The notes beneath the pieces were generated by a model. It was not told where the DNA came from, searched no databases, and was given only the letters and a program-made list of their open reading frames with translations. 43,605 nt of DNA from assembly GCA_947629645.1 (NCBI GenBank), contig CANREV010000022.1:1-43605 (forward strand). The letters run 5' to 3'. The position numbers were made by a program, and so were the translations under genes. Position 1 is the stretch's first letter; each line of letters opens with the position of its first letter. Below are positions 15,759-24,248 of this stretch, one piece after another. This DNA is from an uncultured Acetatifactor sp. (GTDB taxonomy: Bacteria; Bacillota; Clostridia; Lachnospirales; Lachnospiraceae).

Positions 15759-16541
15759 ATGACAAAGATATTTGATACCCACGCTCATTATGACGATGAG
15801 GCGTTTGACGAGGATAGGGACAGCCTGCTGGCAGAACTGCCCGGACAGGGAATCGGTAAGGTGGTGGATGTGGGAGCCAGCCTTTCTTCCTGCAGGGCGG
15901 CTAAGGCGTTGGCAGAGCGGTACGATTATATTTACTGCGCGCTGGGAGTCCATCCCAGTGAGACGGCGGAACTTACGGAAGAATCTTTCGCGTGGCTGAG
16001 GCAGCAGTGCGGCTATGAAAAATGTGTGGCGGTGGGAGAGATCGGATTGGACTATTACTGGGACGAACCGGATCGTGACACACAGAAGAAATGGTTTGTA
16101 CGACAGCTGGATCTGGCGAGGGAATGGAAAAAACCGATCGTTGTCCACTCCAGAGAAGCGGCGAAAGATACGATAGATATTATGAAAGCCGAACATTGCG
16201 GGGATATTGGCGGCGTGATCCATTGTTATTCCTATACGAAGGAGTCGGCTAAGATTTTTTTGGATATGGGATTTTATATTGGCATCGGCGGCGTCCTGAC
16301 ATTTAAAAACGCCCGGAAGCTGGTGGAGACGGCAGAGTATGTCCCTATGGACCGGATCGTGCTGGAGACGGATTGTCCTTATCTGGCGCCTGTGCCTAAT
16401 CGGGGCAGGCGGAACAGTTCGCTGAATCTTCCCTATGTGGTGGAGGCCCTGGCGGGTATCAAGGGCATAACACAGGAGCAGGTGCGGCAGGCTGCCTGGA
16501 AGAACGCCCATAAAATGCTGCGGCTGGATCTCGCTGACTAA
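15759..16541 (+). CDS. tatD: TatD-family metal-dependent hydrolase
   Basis: The 260-residue protein shows all metal-site motifs of the TatD DNase family: DTHAHYDD at the N-terminus, ALGVHPSE, GEIGLDYYWD, VVHSREA, VIHCYS and LETDCPYLAP. Family members are 3'-5' exonucleases or related phosphodiesterases acting in the cytoplasm on damaged DNA. The start at 15759 is chosen because MTKIFDTHAHYDD agrees with the usual family start and it lies just after the GH78 stop (15736); frames extending up to 15690 would overlap GH78. It is probably co-transcribed with the sugar genes without sharing their role. Confidence 0.92.
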   Translation: MTKIFDTHAHYDDEAFDEDRDSLLAELPGQGIGKVVDVGASLSSCRAAKALAERYDYIYCALGVHPSETAELTEESFAWLRQQCGYEKCVAVGEIGLDYYWDEPDRDTQKKWFVRQLDLAREWKKPIVVHSREAAKDTIDIMKAEHCGDIGGVIHCYSYTKESAKIFLDMGFYIGIGGVLTFKNARKLVETAEYVPMDRIVLETDCPYLAPVPNRGRRNSSLNLPYVVEALAGIKGITQEQVRQAAWKNAHKMLRLDLAD

Positions 16542-16619
16542 AATGATGGCGTTTAAGTTGTCTTTTGCGGGAGTCTGGTTTAGGAAACAGCCGCTGAAGC
16601 GGTGGAAATGAGAGGAAAG

Positions 16620-17708
16620 ATGATATATACCGTTACATGCAATCCGGCGCTTGATTATTGTATCGGGACGGCGGGGCTTGAAATTGGCGCGATCAATAAA
16701 ATGTTGTCCGCGCGTGTTCTGGCGGGAGGCAAGGGGCTCAATGTTTCCACGGTTTTAAACCATCTGGGCGTGGATAATATTGCGCTGGGATTTATTGCGG
16801 GATTTACGGGACGGGAGATTAGGCGTATTTTCGAGGCGGCGGGCGGAAAGAGTGATTTTATCGAACTGCAGGAAGGCTTTTCCCGCATCAATGTGAAACT
16901 TCGTGACAGAATTGCAAGCCCGGCAAAGCGGGGAGCCATGACACAAGGTTCTGATGCAAATCAAAGTAAAGCGCAATGTCTGATGAAACAGGATCTGGCG
17001 CGGCAGGGTTCGGAAGAACAGGAGACGGAGCGTCAAGGGTCGGGGAAACAGGAGATTGTCCAACAATTTTTTCTGGAGGAGACAGAAATAAACGGCGCCG
17101 GACCCAAAATCCCCAGCGATTCTCTGACCCTGCTGCAGGAGCGGCTGCGCCGACTGGAAGACGGAGATATCCTGGTGTTGTCGGGAAGCGTGCCGGAGTC
17201 TGTGCCGGAATCGCTGTACGGAGAAATCCTGGAAATGCTTTCTGACAGAAATGTCATAACTGTTGTGGATGCGGCGAAAGGCCTGCTTTCCCATGCGCTG
17301 CCGTATCATCCGTTTCTTGTAAAGCCCAATATTTTTGAATTGCGGGAATTGTTCGGCGCGACCATTCAAAATCGGGAAGAGGTTGTATTTTATGCGAAGA
17401 AACTGCAGAAAATGGGAGCTGAAAACGTGTTGGTTTCCATGGGGGCGGACGGCGCTCTGCTTTTGACGAAAGAGGGCGGCCTGCTGACCGCCAGAGCGCC
17501 CGAAGGAGAGGTAAAAAATTCTGTGGGGGCGGGAGATTCCATGGTAGCTGGTTTTATCGCCGGGTGGTGTGAAAAGAAAGAGTATGTCCACGCCTTTAAA
17601 ATGGGACTGGCGGCAGGCAGCGCCAGCGCTTTTTCGGAACAGCTTGCCACAGGGGATGAGATAGAAAAGATTTACCATACATTGGAGATTCAAGATTTAA
17701 AAGAGTGA
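16620..17708 (+). CDS. 1-phosphofructokinase-like PfkB kinase with insertion
   Basis: The 362-residue PfkB-family kinase starts with MIYTVTCNPALDY and has GGKGLNVS (substrate-binding glycine pair) and the C-terminal NSVGAGDSMVAGF, which holds the catalytic Asp and anion hole. TEINGAGP and LVLSGSVP agree with the fructose-1-phosphate/tagatose-6-phosphate kinase branch. These enzymes are normally about 305 residues; here roughly 55 additional polar residues (from about residue 100 to 155) are inserted between INVKLRD and ETEINGAGP and contain an imperfect repeat RQGSEEQETE / RQGSGKQE. AGAGGA precedes ATG 16620. The substrate could be fructose-1-phosphate or tagatose-6-phosphate. Confidence 0.85.
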   Translation: MIYTVTCNPALDYCIGTAGLEIGAINKMLSARVLAGGKGLNVSTVLNHLGVDNIALGFIAGFTGREIRRIFEAAGGKSDFIELQEGFSRINVKLRDRIASPAKRGAMTQGSDANQSKAQCLMKQDLARQGSEEQETERQGSGKQEIVQQFFLEETEINGAGPKIPSDSLTLLQERLRRLEDGDILVLSGSVPESVPESLYGEILEMLSDRNVITVVDAAKGLLSHALPYHPFLVKPNIFELRELFGATIQNREEVVFYAKKLQKMGAENVLVSMGADGALLLTKEGGLLTARAPEGEVKNSVGAGDSMVAGFIAGWCEKKEYVHAFKMGLAAGSASAFSEQLATGDEIEKIYHTLEIQDLKE

Positions 17709-17880
17709 ACCATTCAAAAGAGTGAATTATTCAAAAGAGTGAATCATTCAAAAGAGTGAACCATTCAAAAGAATGAACCATTCAAAAGAGTAAATTATTC
17801 AAAAGAATGAACCGTTCAAAAGAGAGGATTATCCAAAAGAGCGAACTATTTAAAATAGCGAATATCCACAAGAGCGAGTC
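17699..17880. repeat. 17-bp tandem repeat array
   Basis: About ten head-to-tail units of AAAAGAGTGAAYYATTC begin at 17699, inside the last codons of the kinase gene, and decay towards 17880. The kinase stop codon lies within unit one. Each unit holds a small interrupted palindrome (GAATnATTC or a variant). Seventeen is not a multiple of three, and no long frame runs through, so the array is non-coding. There are no spacers, which excludes CRISPR. Confidence 0.9.
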
Positions 17881-17955
17881 TTTTTTGGAAAGTAGGAACA
17901 CAGCGGTAATTCAGCAAACCGACAGTGATGTCATGTTTTTGGAAAGGGTATAAAA

Positions 17956-19665
17956 ATGACACGGTATTGCGGCAAAGGCGTATGCGGCGGAATCGCCATC
18001 GGAAAATTGCACATTCTGGAGAAAACCGGGCAGACGGTTGAAAAATACCAGGTGGCTGACAGCGGAAGGGAAGTTGCGCGGCTGGAAGAGGCGAAGGAGA
18101 TCGCGAAAGATGAGATTGCCTTTTTGTGCGAGCAGGCCGCGGCGCAGGTGGGCGAGACAGATTCCCTGATTTTTAAGATCCATCAGATGCTGTTGGAGGA
18201 CAATCAGTATATAGGCGCTATCAGACAAATGATCGCGCAGCAGAAGACGAACGCGGAGTATGCGGTCAGCGCTATTGCGGATAGCCTTGGACGGCAGTTC
18301 GCTTCTATGGAGGACGCGTATCTGAAAGAGCGCGCGGCGGATGTGCGGGATATTTCAGAGCGTATTATCAGGATCCTGAAAGAAGAAAAGGGAAAAAAGG
18401 AAACGAATGTAAAAGGGGAGGATGATGAAGCGGGGAAAAGGCGCGCAGGAGACGGGACAGTCCGCTGTCAGCCTTTGGAACCTGTCATTATTCTGGCTGA
18501 CGATCTGGCGCCCAGCGAGACGATCCAGCTGGATAAGGACAGGGTTCTCGCTTTTGTCACCGTGCAGGGCGCTCCCAATTCCCATACGGCTATCCTGGCG
18601 CGCACCATGAACCTTCCCGCGTTGATCAGAACGGAGATTGAGATCTCACCTGATCTTGAGGGAAGATTAGCGGTAGTGGATGGAACGGACGGTATCCTTT
18701 ATGTGGATCCCGATACGGAGATTCTGGAGCAGATGCGGACGCGGCGGGAGAAAGAACTGGAGAAAAAAAAGTTTCTTCAGGAACTGAAGGGAAAGAAAAG
18801 CGTGACAAAGGATGGCAGGGAGATCATGATCTGTGCCAATATTGGTAATGTCAGCGATCTGGACAGCGCGCGTCAAAACGATGCGGAGGGCATCGGACTT
18901 TTCAGAAGCGAATTTCTGTATCTGGAAAGCAGTACTTATCCGTCTGAGGAAACGCAGTTTCAGGTCTACCGGAAAGTCGCCCAGGCCATGGAGGGAAAGC
19001 GCGCCGTGATCAGGACGCTTGACGTAGGAGCGGATAAGCAGGCGGACTATTTTGAACTTGGCAGGGAGGAAAATCCTGCCATGGGGCTGCGGGCCATCCG
19101 GATCTGCCTGAAAAGGCCGGACATCTTTAAGACCCAGCTCAGGGCGATTTACAGGGCGTCCCGCTATGGAAAGCTTGCCATCATGTATCCTATGATCACA
19201 TCCTTGTGGGAAGTCAGAAAGATCAAGGAGATTACCGCACAGGTGCGGGAGGAACTGGATATGGAAGGGATTCCTTACGATGAGATCGAGGAAGGAATCA
19301 TGATCGAAACGCCGGCGGCGGTGATGATCAGCGATCTTTTGGCAAAGGAAGTAGATTTTTTCAGCATCGGCACTAACGATCTTGCTCAGTATACAATGGC
19401 TATCGATCGCCAGAATCCCGGTTTGGACGCATTTTTCGATCCCCACCATGAAGCGCTGCTGCGCATGATCGGTATGGTTTGCAAAAACGCACACGCCGAA
19501 CAGATCCGGGTAGGTATCTGCGGAGAACTGGGGGCGGACCCTGAACTGACGGAGCGTTTTTTAAAGATGGGAGTGGACGAATTGTCCGTATCGCCCTCCC
19601 GCGTGCTGCCGCTCAGGGATACGGTCAGGAAATTGGACTTATCCAAAGCGCCGGAATGGGAATGA
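17956..19665 (+). CDS. ptsI: PTS enzyme I (phosphoenolpyruvate-protein phosphotransferase)
   Basis: The 569-residue protein has the enzyme I order: an N-terminal HPr-binding and phosphohistidine domain with NSHTAILAR (His210), a linker, and a C-terminal PEP-binding TIM barrel containing GIGLFRSEFLYL, RTLDVGADKQADYF, ENPAMGLRAIRI, FSIGTNDLAQY and the catalytic cysteine in GICGELGAD. It transfers phosphate from PEP to HPr at the entry of all PTS sugar uptake. An additional charged stretch of about 30 residues (around 143-172) interrupts the N-terminal part. No HPr or enzyme II gene is nearby. GGAAAGGG precedes the ATG. Confidence 0.93.
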   Translation: MTRYCGKGVCGGIAIGKLHILEKTGQTVEKYQVADSGREVARLEEAKEIAKDEIAFLCEQAAAQVGETDSLIFKIHQMLLEDNQYIGAIRQMIAQQKTNAEYAVSAIADSLGRQFASMEDAYLKERAADVRDISERIIRILKEEKGKKETNVKGEDDEAGKRRAGDGTVRCQPLEPVIILADDLAPSETIQLDKDRVLAFVTVQGAPNSHTAILARTMNLPALIRTEIEISPDLEGRLAVVDGTDGILYVDPDTEILEQMRTRREKELEKKKFLQELKGKKSVTKDGREIMICANIGNVSDLDSARQNDAEGIGLFRSEFLYLESSTYPSEETQFQVYRKVAQAMEGKRAVIRTLDVGADKQADYFELGREENPAMGLRAIRICLKRPDIFKTQLRAIYRASRYGKLAIMYPMITSLWEVRKIKEITAQVREELDMEGIPYDEIEEGIMIETPAAVMISDLLAKEVDFFSIGTNDLAQYTMAIDRQNPGLDAFFDPHHEALLRMIGMVCKNAHAEQIRVGICGELGADPELTERFLKMGVDELSVSPSRVLPLRDTVRKLDLSKAPEWE

Positions 19666-19771
19666 ACGGAAGAAACGGCAGGACGGACGTTTCAAAGCGT
19701 CCTGAGGGAAGATGCGGCAGACGTGCGGAAACCGCGCGATGCGCAGTCAGGAATGGAAGGAGAGGCTGGAA

Positions 19772-21823
19772 ATGCGGAAATTGATCGGCGGCAGCAGTAT
19801 TGATCTGGGGGTTTGCTATTATCCGGAGCATTGGGACAAAAAATTATGGGCGCAGGATATGGACCGAATGATGGCGGCGGGATTGAAAACCATCCGTATC
19901 GCGGAATTTGCCTGGAATCTGGTGGAGCCTGAAGAGGGAAAATTCACTTACCGCTTCTTTGACGATGTGCTGGATCTGGCGGGGGAAAAGGGAATGCAGG
20001 TTATTTTCTGTACGCCCACGGCTACGCCTCCCGCATGGCTGACAGAAGCGCATCCCGAGGTATTGAATGCGGACATGGAAGGTCATCTGATTCATCATGG
20101 GTCCCGCAGACATTATAATTACAACTCTCCCGTCTATCAGGAGTATTGCAGGCGCATTGTGGAAAAGGAGGCCTCCCATTACGGGAGGCACCCCGCCATT
20201 GTGGGATGGCAGATCGATAATGAATTTAACTGTGAGAACAGTGAATTCTATTCCCAGAGCGACACGGAAGCTTTTCGCGTATTTTTGCGGGACAAATATA
20301 AGTCTCTGGACGCGCTGAACGAAGCCTGGGGAACGGTTTTCTGGAATCAGACATACACACGCTGGGAACAGATTTATGTGCCCCGAAAGACCAACACGGG
20401 ATCGGTGAACCCGCATCTGCAGCTGGATTATTACCGTTTTATCTCTGACAGCGCATGCCGTTTCGCGCATCTGCAGGCCGAGATCATTCGTAAGTATTGT
20501 AAGGAGACGGATTTTATCACCACCAACGGCGTCTTTGCCAATCTTGACTATCAAAGATTGACGCGGGAAAGTCTGGATGTGCTGATGTATGATTCTTACC
20601 CTGATTTTGCGTACTGTTTAGACGATTACAGGGAAGAAGATCCTTTGAAGGACCGGAAATGGAGCCGCAATCTGGCGGAGATCCGGGCGGTTTCTCCTAA
20701 TTTCGGCATTATGGAACAGCAGAGCGGGGCAAACGGATGGAATACCAGAATGGAGGCGCCCACGCCCCGCCCCGGACAACTTACGCTCTGGACCTTTCAG
20801 AGTATTGCTCACGGAGCGGATTATGTCAGTTATTTCCGCTGGCGGACCTGTACCTTTGGGACGGAAATGTACTGGCACGGAATTCTGGATTATTCCGGGC
20901 GGGAGAACCGAAGGCTAAAGGAAGTGACGAATGTGTCACATATGATAAAGGCGATTCAGGGGGCAGCCGGATCGGTCTATCGCGCTAAAGTGGGAATTTT
21001 GAAAGATTATGATAATATCTGGGACTGCCAGGCGGACAGATGGCACGAGAGAGTGGACCGTATTAGTGAAAAGTCTCTGTTTACCGCCCTGCAGCAGGCT
21101 CATGTGCCCTTTGATTACGTCTATCTGGACGAAACTGCCACATGGGAACGCTTAAAAAAGTATGAGGCGCTGTTCTATCCTCATGCAGCCATTTTGACGC
21201 CTGAGCGGATGCAGCTGTTGGAGCGCTATGTGGCGGAGGGCGGCAGGCTGGTGATGGGGTGCCGCACCGGCTATAAAGAAGAAAACGGCAAGTGTGTCAC
21301 AAATCATCTTCCCCATCTGGCGGCAAAAGTGACGGGAACGGATATTCCGGAATATTCTTTTGTAGCGCCGGACGATGGCAGAGTGATGGTGGATTGGGGT
21401 GGCCAGCTGGCGGAGGCTGCTGTGTTTAACGATCTGCTTGCTCCCGCAGGCGAGGGGGCGGAAGTTCTGGCTGTTTATGTCAACAGCTATTACGCCGGTA
21501 CTCCGGCGCTGATCCGCAATGCTTTCGGCAAAGGGGAAGCCTATTATTTCGGGGGCGCCTTCGGCATGGATACGGCACGTCTCTTTTTGCGGAAGCTGGG
21601 GCTGGAAGAGCCTTTTTCGGGAGTCGTGGAACTGCCCGCGGGCTGCGAACTGGCAGTGCGGGAAAAGGATGGGACCCAATATCTTTTCGTGTTAAATTAT
21701 GAAAAAAGTTCCGCAAAGATTTTTCTGAAAGGACAGCTTTTGGAGCTCCTTTCGGGAAAGAGCTGTCAGGGGGAACAATCCATAGAGCCTTACGGCGTGC
21801 GGGTTTATCAAAGATCTGTTTAA
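19772..21823 (+). CDS. GH42-family beta-galactosidase
   Basis: The 683-residue protein has the GH42 three-domain plan: TIM barrel (about 10-390), a trimerisation domain, and a small C-terminal beta domain. It starts with the typical DLGVCYYPEHW. The acid/base Glu151 lies in WQIDNEFN and the nucleophile Glu315 in FGIMEQQSG. No signal peptide is present, so it should act on galactosides inside the cell, for example galactan or arabinogalactan side chains of rhamnogalacturonan, which agrees with the GH28/GH78 neighbours. The start at 19772 follows AAGGAG; an upstream start at 19712 has no such site. Confidence 0.92.
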   Translation: MRKLIGGSSIDLGVCYYPEHWDKKLWAQDMDRMMAAGLKTIRIAEFAWNLVEPEEGKFTYRFFDDVLDLAGEKGMQVIFCTPTATPPAWLTEAHPEVLNADMEGHLIHHGSRRHYNYNSPVYQEYCRRIVEKEASHYGRHPAIVGWQIDNEFNCENSEFYSQSDTEAFRVFLRDKYKSLDALNEAWGTVFWNQTYTRWEQIYVPRKTNTGSVNPHLQLDYYRFISDSACRFAHLQAEIIRKYCKETDFITTNGVFANLDYQRLTRESLDVLMYDSYPDFAYCLDDYREEDPLKDRKWSRNLAEIRAVSPNFGIMEQQSGANGWNTRMEAPTPRPGQLTLWTFQSIAHGADYVSYFRWRTCTFGTEMYWHGILDYSGRENRRLKEVTNVSHMIKAIQGAAGSVYRAKVGILKDYDNIWDCQADRWHERVDRISEKSLFTALQQAHVPFDYVYLDETATWERLKKYEALFYPHAAILTPERMQLLERYVAEGGRLVMGCRTGYKEENGKCVTNHLPHLAAKVTGTDIPEYSFVAPDDGRVMVDWGGQLAEAAVFNDLLAPAGEGAEVLAVYVNSYYAGTPALIRNAFGKGEAYYFGGAFGMDTARLFLRKLGLEEPFSGVVELPAGCELAVREKDGTQYLFVLNYEKSSAKIFLKGQLLELLSGKSCQGEQSIEPYGVRVYQRSV

Positions 21824-21853
21824 AAACGTTACAATTTGTCGGCGGTTCGGCAG

Positions 21854-21995
21854 AGAGTTAAAACCGGGCAGGTCGGAAGAGCAGGTAGCGCTGCAAAGTA
21901 TCTCCGGCGAGCGGTAAAAACCGGACAGATCGCAAACCGTAAGAACAGGGGCGCCAATGTATCACCGTGGAGAGTTAAAACCGGACAGATCACAA
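21854..21995 (+). repeat. Three spaced repeats around AAAACCGGRCAGRTC
   Basis: Closely similar 20-base segments start near 21854, 21910 and 21971, all in one forward frame where they read [RA]VKTGQ[IV]. The frame (21836-22051) has no convincing ribosome binding site, so I treat it as a repeat region ahead of the AEC transporter and not as a gene. Confidence 0.6.
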
Positions 21996-22057
21996 ATTGC
22001 TTCAGTACCGGAAGGGCTTTTCCGGAAAACAGGATGAAAAGGATGAAATAGGATAAT

Positions 22058-22981
22058 ATGGGAACTGCGGAATTGATTTCTTTGCAACTTAGAATGTTTC
22101 TGACGATGCTGGTCGGTCTGGTGTTTCGGAAGAAAAATCTGATTTCCCGGGAAGGGAAAAAGAATCTGACCGATCTGGTGATTTATCTGATCCTGCCCTG
22201 TAACATAGTGGAATCCTTTATGATAACGTTTGACGAAAAGACTTTGAAAAACTTCGGGATGGTGTTTCTGGTATCGGTATTGATACAAGTCTTCTGCGCC
22301 GTGTTTGCGAAACTATTTTATAACCGTATGGCGCCGGAGCACAAAAAAGTCATGCAGTATGCCACGGTGGCTTCCAATGCCGGATTTCTGGGAAATCCCG
22401 TTGCGGAAGGCGTATTCGGAAGCATAGGGTTAGCGCTTGCCTCCGTCTACCTGATCCCCCAGCGCATTGTGATGTGGTCTGCCGGAGTATCTTATTTTAC
22501 GGAAGGCACGGATAGAAAGACCGTAGTGAAAAGAGTGATCACCCATCCCTGCATTCTTGCGGTAGCGTTGGGACTGGCGTTCATGCTGGGGCAGGTACAG
22601 CTGCCCTCCTTTTTGGATGCGGCGCTGAAAGATATCGGGAACTGCAACACGGCGATGTCCATGCTGGTCATTGGCACTATTTTGGCGGATGTGAAACCGA
22701 GGGATATGCTGGACCGATCCATTTTTCTCTTTTCTGTGCTGAGGCTGCTGCTGATCCCGCTGCTGGTCTACGCAGGCTGTCTGTTGTTCCGGATCGACCC
22801 TCTTGTGACAGGCGTGTCGGTTCTCTTGGCCGCCATGCCCGCAGCCAGTACCACCGCGATCCTTGCGGCGAAATATGACGGAGACGCGCCCTATGCCAGC
22901 AAGTGCGTAGTCACTACGACCGTGCTTTCCCTGGTTACCACACCGCTGTGGAGCATGGTGCTTTTAAGGGCGGTCGGATGA
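22058..22981 (+). CDS. AEC-family transporter (malate permease-like)
   Basis: The 307-residue membrane protein has about ten helices. It shows the AEC signature of two repeated five-helix halves, with LTDLVIYLILPCNIVESF in the first, and AVASNAGFLGNP-like text (YATVASNAGFLGNPVAEG), then MPAASTTAILAAKYDGDA in the second. Family members carry organic anions such as malate, or auxin in plants. A weak AGGATAAT precedes the ATG. It closes the sugar block and ends seven bases from the convergent restriction gene. The substrate is unknown. Confidence 0.88.
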   Translation: MGTAELISLQLRMFLTMLVGLVFRKKNLISREGKKNLTDLVIYLILPCNIVESFMITFDEKTLKNFGMVFLVSVLIQVFCAVFAKLFYNRMAPEHKKVMQYATVASNAGFLGNPVAEGVFGSIGLALASVYLIPQRIVMWSAGVSYFTEGTDRKTVVKRVITHPCILAVALGLAFMLGQVQLPSFLDAALKDIGNCNTAMSMLVIGTILADVKPRDMLDRSIFLFSVLRLLLIPLLVYAGCLLFRIDPLVTGVSVLLAAMPAASTTAILAAKYDGDAPYASKCVVTTTVLSLVTTPLWSMVLLRAVG

Positions 22982-22988
22982 GGACGGG

Positions 22989-24167
22989 TTATTTGAAAAC
23001 TACAAGCGCTTTTCCGGCTTCAATCGTTCTATGTCCATTTATGTTTTGATTTGTCAAATTACTAATACCAGCAGGTGTCAGATAGGTATTGACGAAGTGG
23101 TTAATGGCGTGATCTTCAAAATAACCGGTGTCAAATACAATCCCTTTTATTTTGTTGATCAATCCAATTTTCTGAAGAAAGACTGGAATTTTGAACATCG
23201 TATGAATTTGGAAAAAGTCATCGAAAGCATCTAACATCTTGACAATTGTTCCGTTAGGATTCTCGCTGAAGCCGACTCCATCGACTGAACCTAATAAATA
23301 TACCCGATGATTTACGTTGATTTTATTGTTGTATGCGCGGATCCTTTTGTAAACATCAATAGTCTCATCTGATTTATTTACTCCGTATTGACCGGGGTCG
23401 GAGGAATGGATCAGGGATTGAATCAGTACCCTGATACGGGAATCGGCTCCATTTATGATCAGGTCAAAACTGTGACAGTTTTCATTGCCTGCGTTCCTGG
23501 GAACGATAGTCATGGTTGATAAATCTACATTTGGGTCATAGCCAGCCATGGGGTCTTTATCTTTATTTTTGGGAGTGATATGTAAGCCGCAAGCGGTGAT
23601 CACTTGCGCAAAAGCCTGTTCCGCGCCGTGTCCCCGGTACTTGGCCTGCATTTGCTGAATTTCTTTAGTGGCAATCAGATTATTAAAAATGGGTTCGATC
23701 TGTGACTTTGATAATGATGAAAAGGTGTTTAGTATTTCAACAAGGCCGCGGGATATAAAGTACGCCGCGACTTCTTTTGCGAATACTGCCTTATCAGGAG
23801 ATGATGATAGTAATTTGATAAAGTATTTAGTATCATGTTTTAGAAGATGTTCCCTTGTCTCAGGCACAAGTCTGGTATGATTTTCATCATGATAAACGTT
23901 GGCAATATACGTCAGGTCGAGGTACAGCCGTTTGTCGGAAACCCCAACCAACACTCGCATATCAGTAATAATAACCGGGTTGTTAATGATTAAACGATAA
24001 ATGATATCTTCTGTTGACTGGTATTTTTCAGATAGAACCATTGTCTGATACGCTTCTACTAATGATATTAAGCCGGTGCAGGCGTCCGAACGGATTTCCT
24101 GTCCTTTGTAAAGTGGTAAGTCTTCCTGTGGCGCGACACAGTACCAAAATTCTTCGATTTTATTCAT
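22989..24167 (-). CDS. Probable type II restriction endonuclease
   Basis: The 392-residue protein has no hydrophobic helix or signal peptide. The C-terminal half contains SFDLIINGADSRIRVLIQSL, then HSSDPGQYGVNKSDET, which has the look of a restriction-nuclease core: an acidic residue in one strand and a short polar motif in the next. A plain ExK triplet is not evident; IQS occupies the place. The assignment rests mainly on its divergent position next to a large adenine methylase, with only 81 bases between the starts. GGGAG precedes the ATG. The recognition site cannot be read from the sequence. Confidence 0.6.
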   Translation of the reverse strand: MNKIEEFWYCVAPQEDLPLYKGQEIRSDACTGLISLVEAYQTMVLSEKYQSTEDIIYRLIINNPVIITDMRVLVGVSDKRLYLDLTYIANVYHDENHTRLVPETREHLLKHDTKYFIKLLSSSPDKAVFAKEVAAYFISRGLVEILNTFSSLSKSQIEPIFNNLIATKEIQQMQAKYRGHGAEQAFAQVITACGLHITPKNKDKDPMAGYDPNVDLSTMTIVPRNAGNENCHSFDLIINGADSRIRVLIQSLIHSSDPGQYGVNKSDETIDVYKRIRAYNNKINVNHRVYLLGSVDGVGFSENPNGTIVKMLDAFDDFFQIHTMFKIPVFLQKIGLINKIKGIVFDTGYFEDHAINHFVNTYLTPAGISNLTNQNINGHRTIEAGKALVVFK

Positions 24168-24185
24168 CTCTTACACTCCCTTGAC

Positions 24186-24214
24186 TTGCAAGATCCTGAC
24201 CGCTCATGTACAAT
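24186..24214 (+). promoter_or_regulatory. Promoter of the DNA methylase
   Basis: TTGCAA (24186-24191) and TACAAT (24209-24214) are separated by 17 bases. It lies between the two divergent starts, so any promoter of the nuclease gene must overlap it or lie beyond it, which would allow the methylase to be expressed first. Confidence 0.55.
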
Positions 24215-24248
24215 GATAATTGTTATTGCACATGGAAGGGGTTTTACA

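Noticed and set aside
15702..16511. 269-residue minus-strand frame opposite TatD
   Set aside because: It is a shadow of the GC-rich tatD gene; the translated sequence lacks any domain character and there is no ribosome binding site.
16755..17693. 312-residue minus-strand frame opposite the kinase
   Set aside because: It is the complement of a strongly conserved PfkB frame, with an abnormal amino-acid composition.
17699..17880. CRISPR-like regular repeats
   Set aside because: The 17-base units follow each other without spacers, decay gradually, and no cas gene is in the window.
18667..19494. 275-residue minus-strand frame opposite enzyme I
   Set aside because: It is a shadow frame; the plus strand carries all enzyme I motifs.
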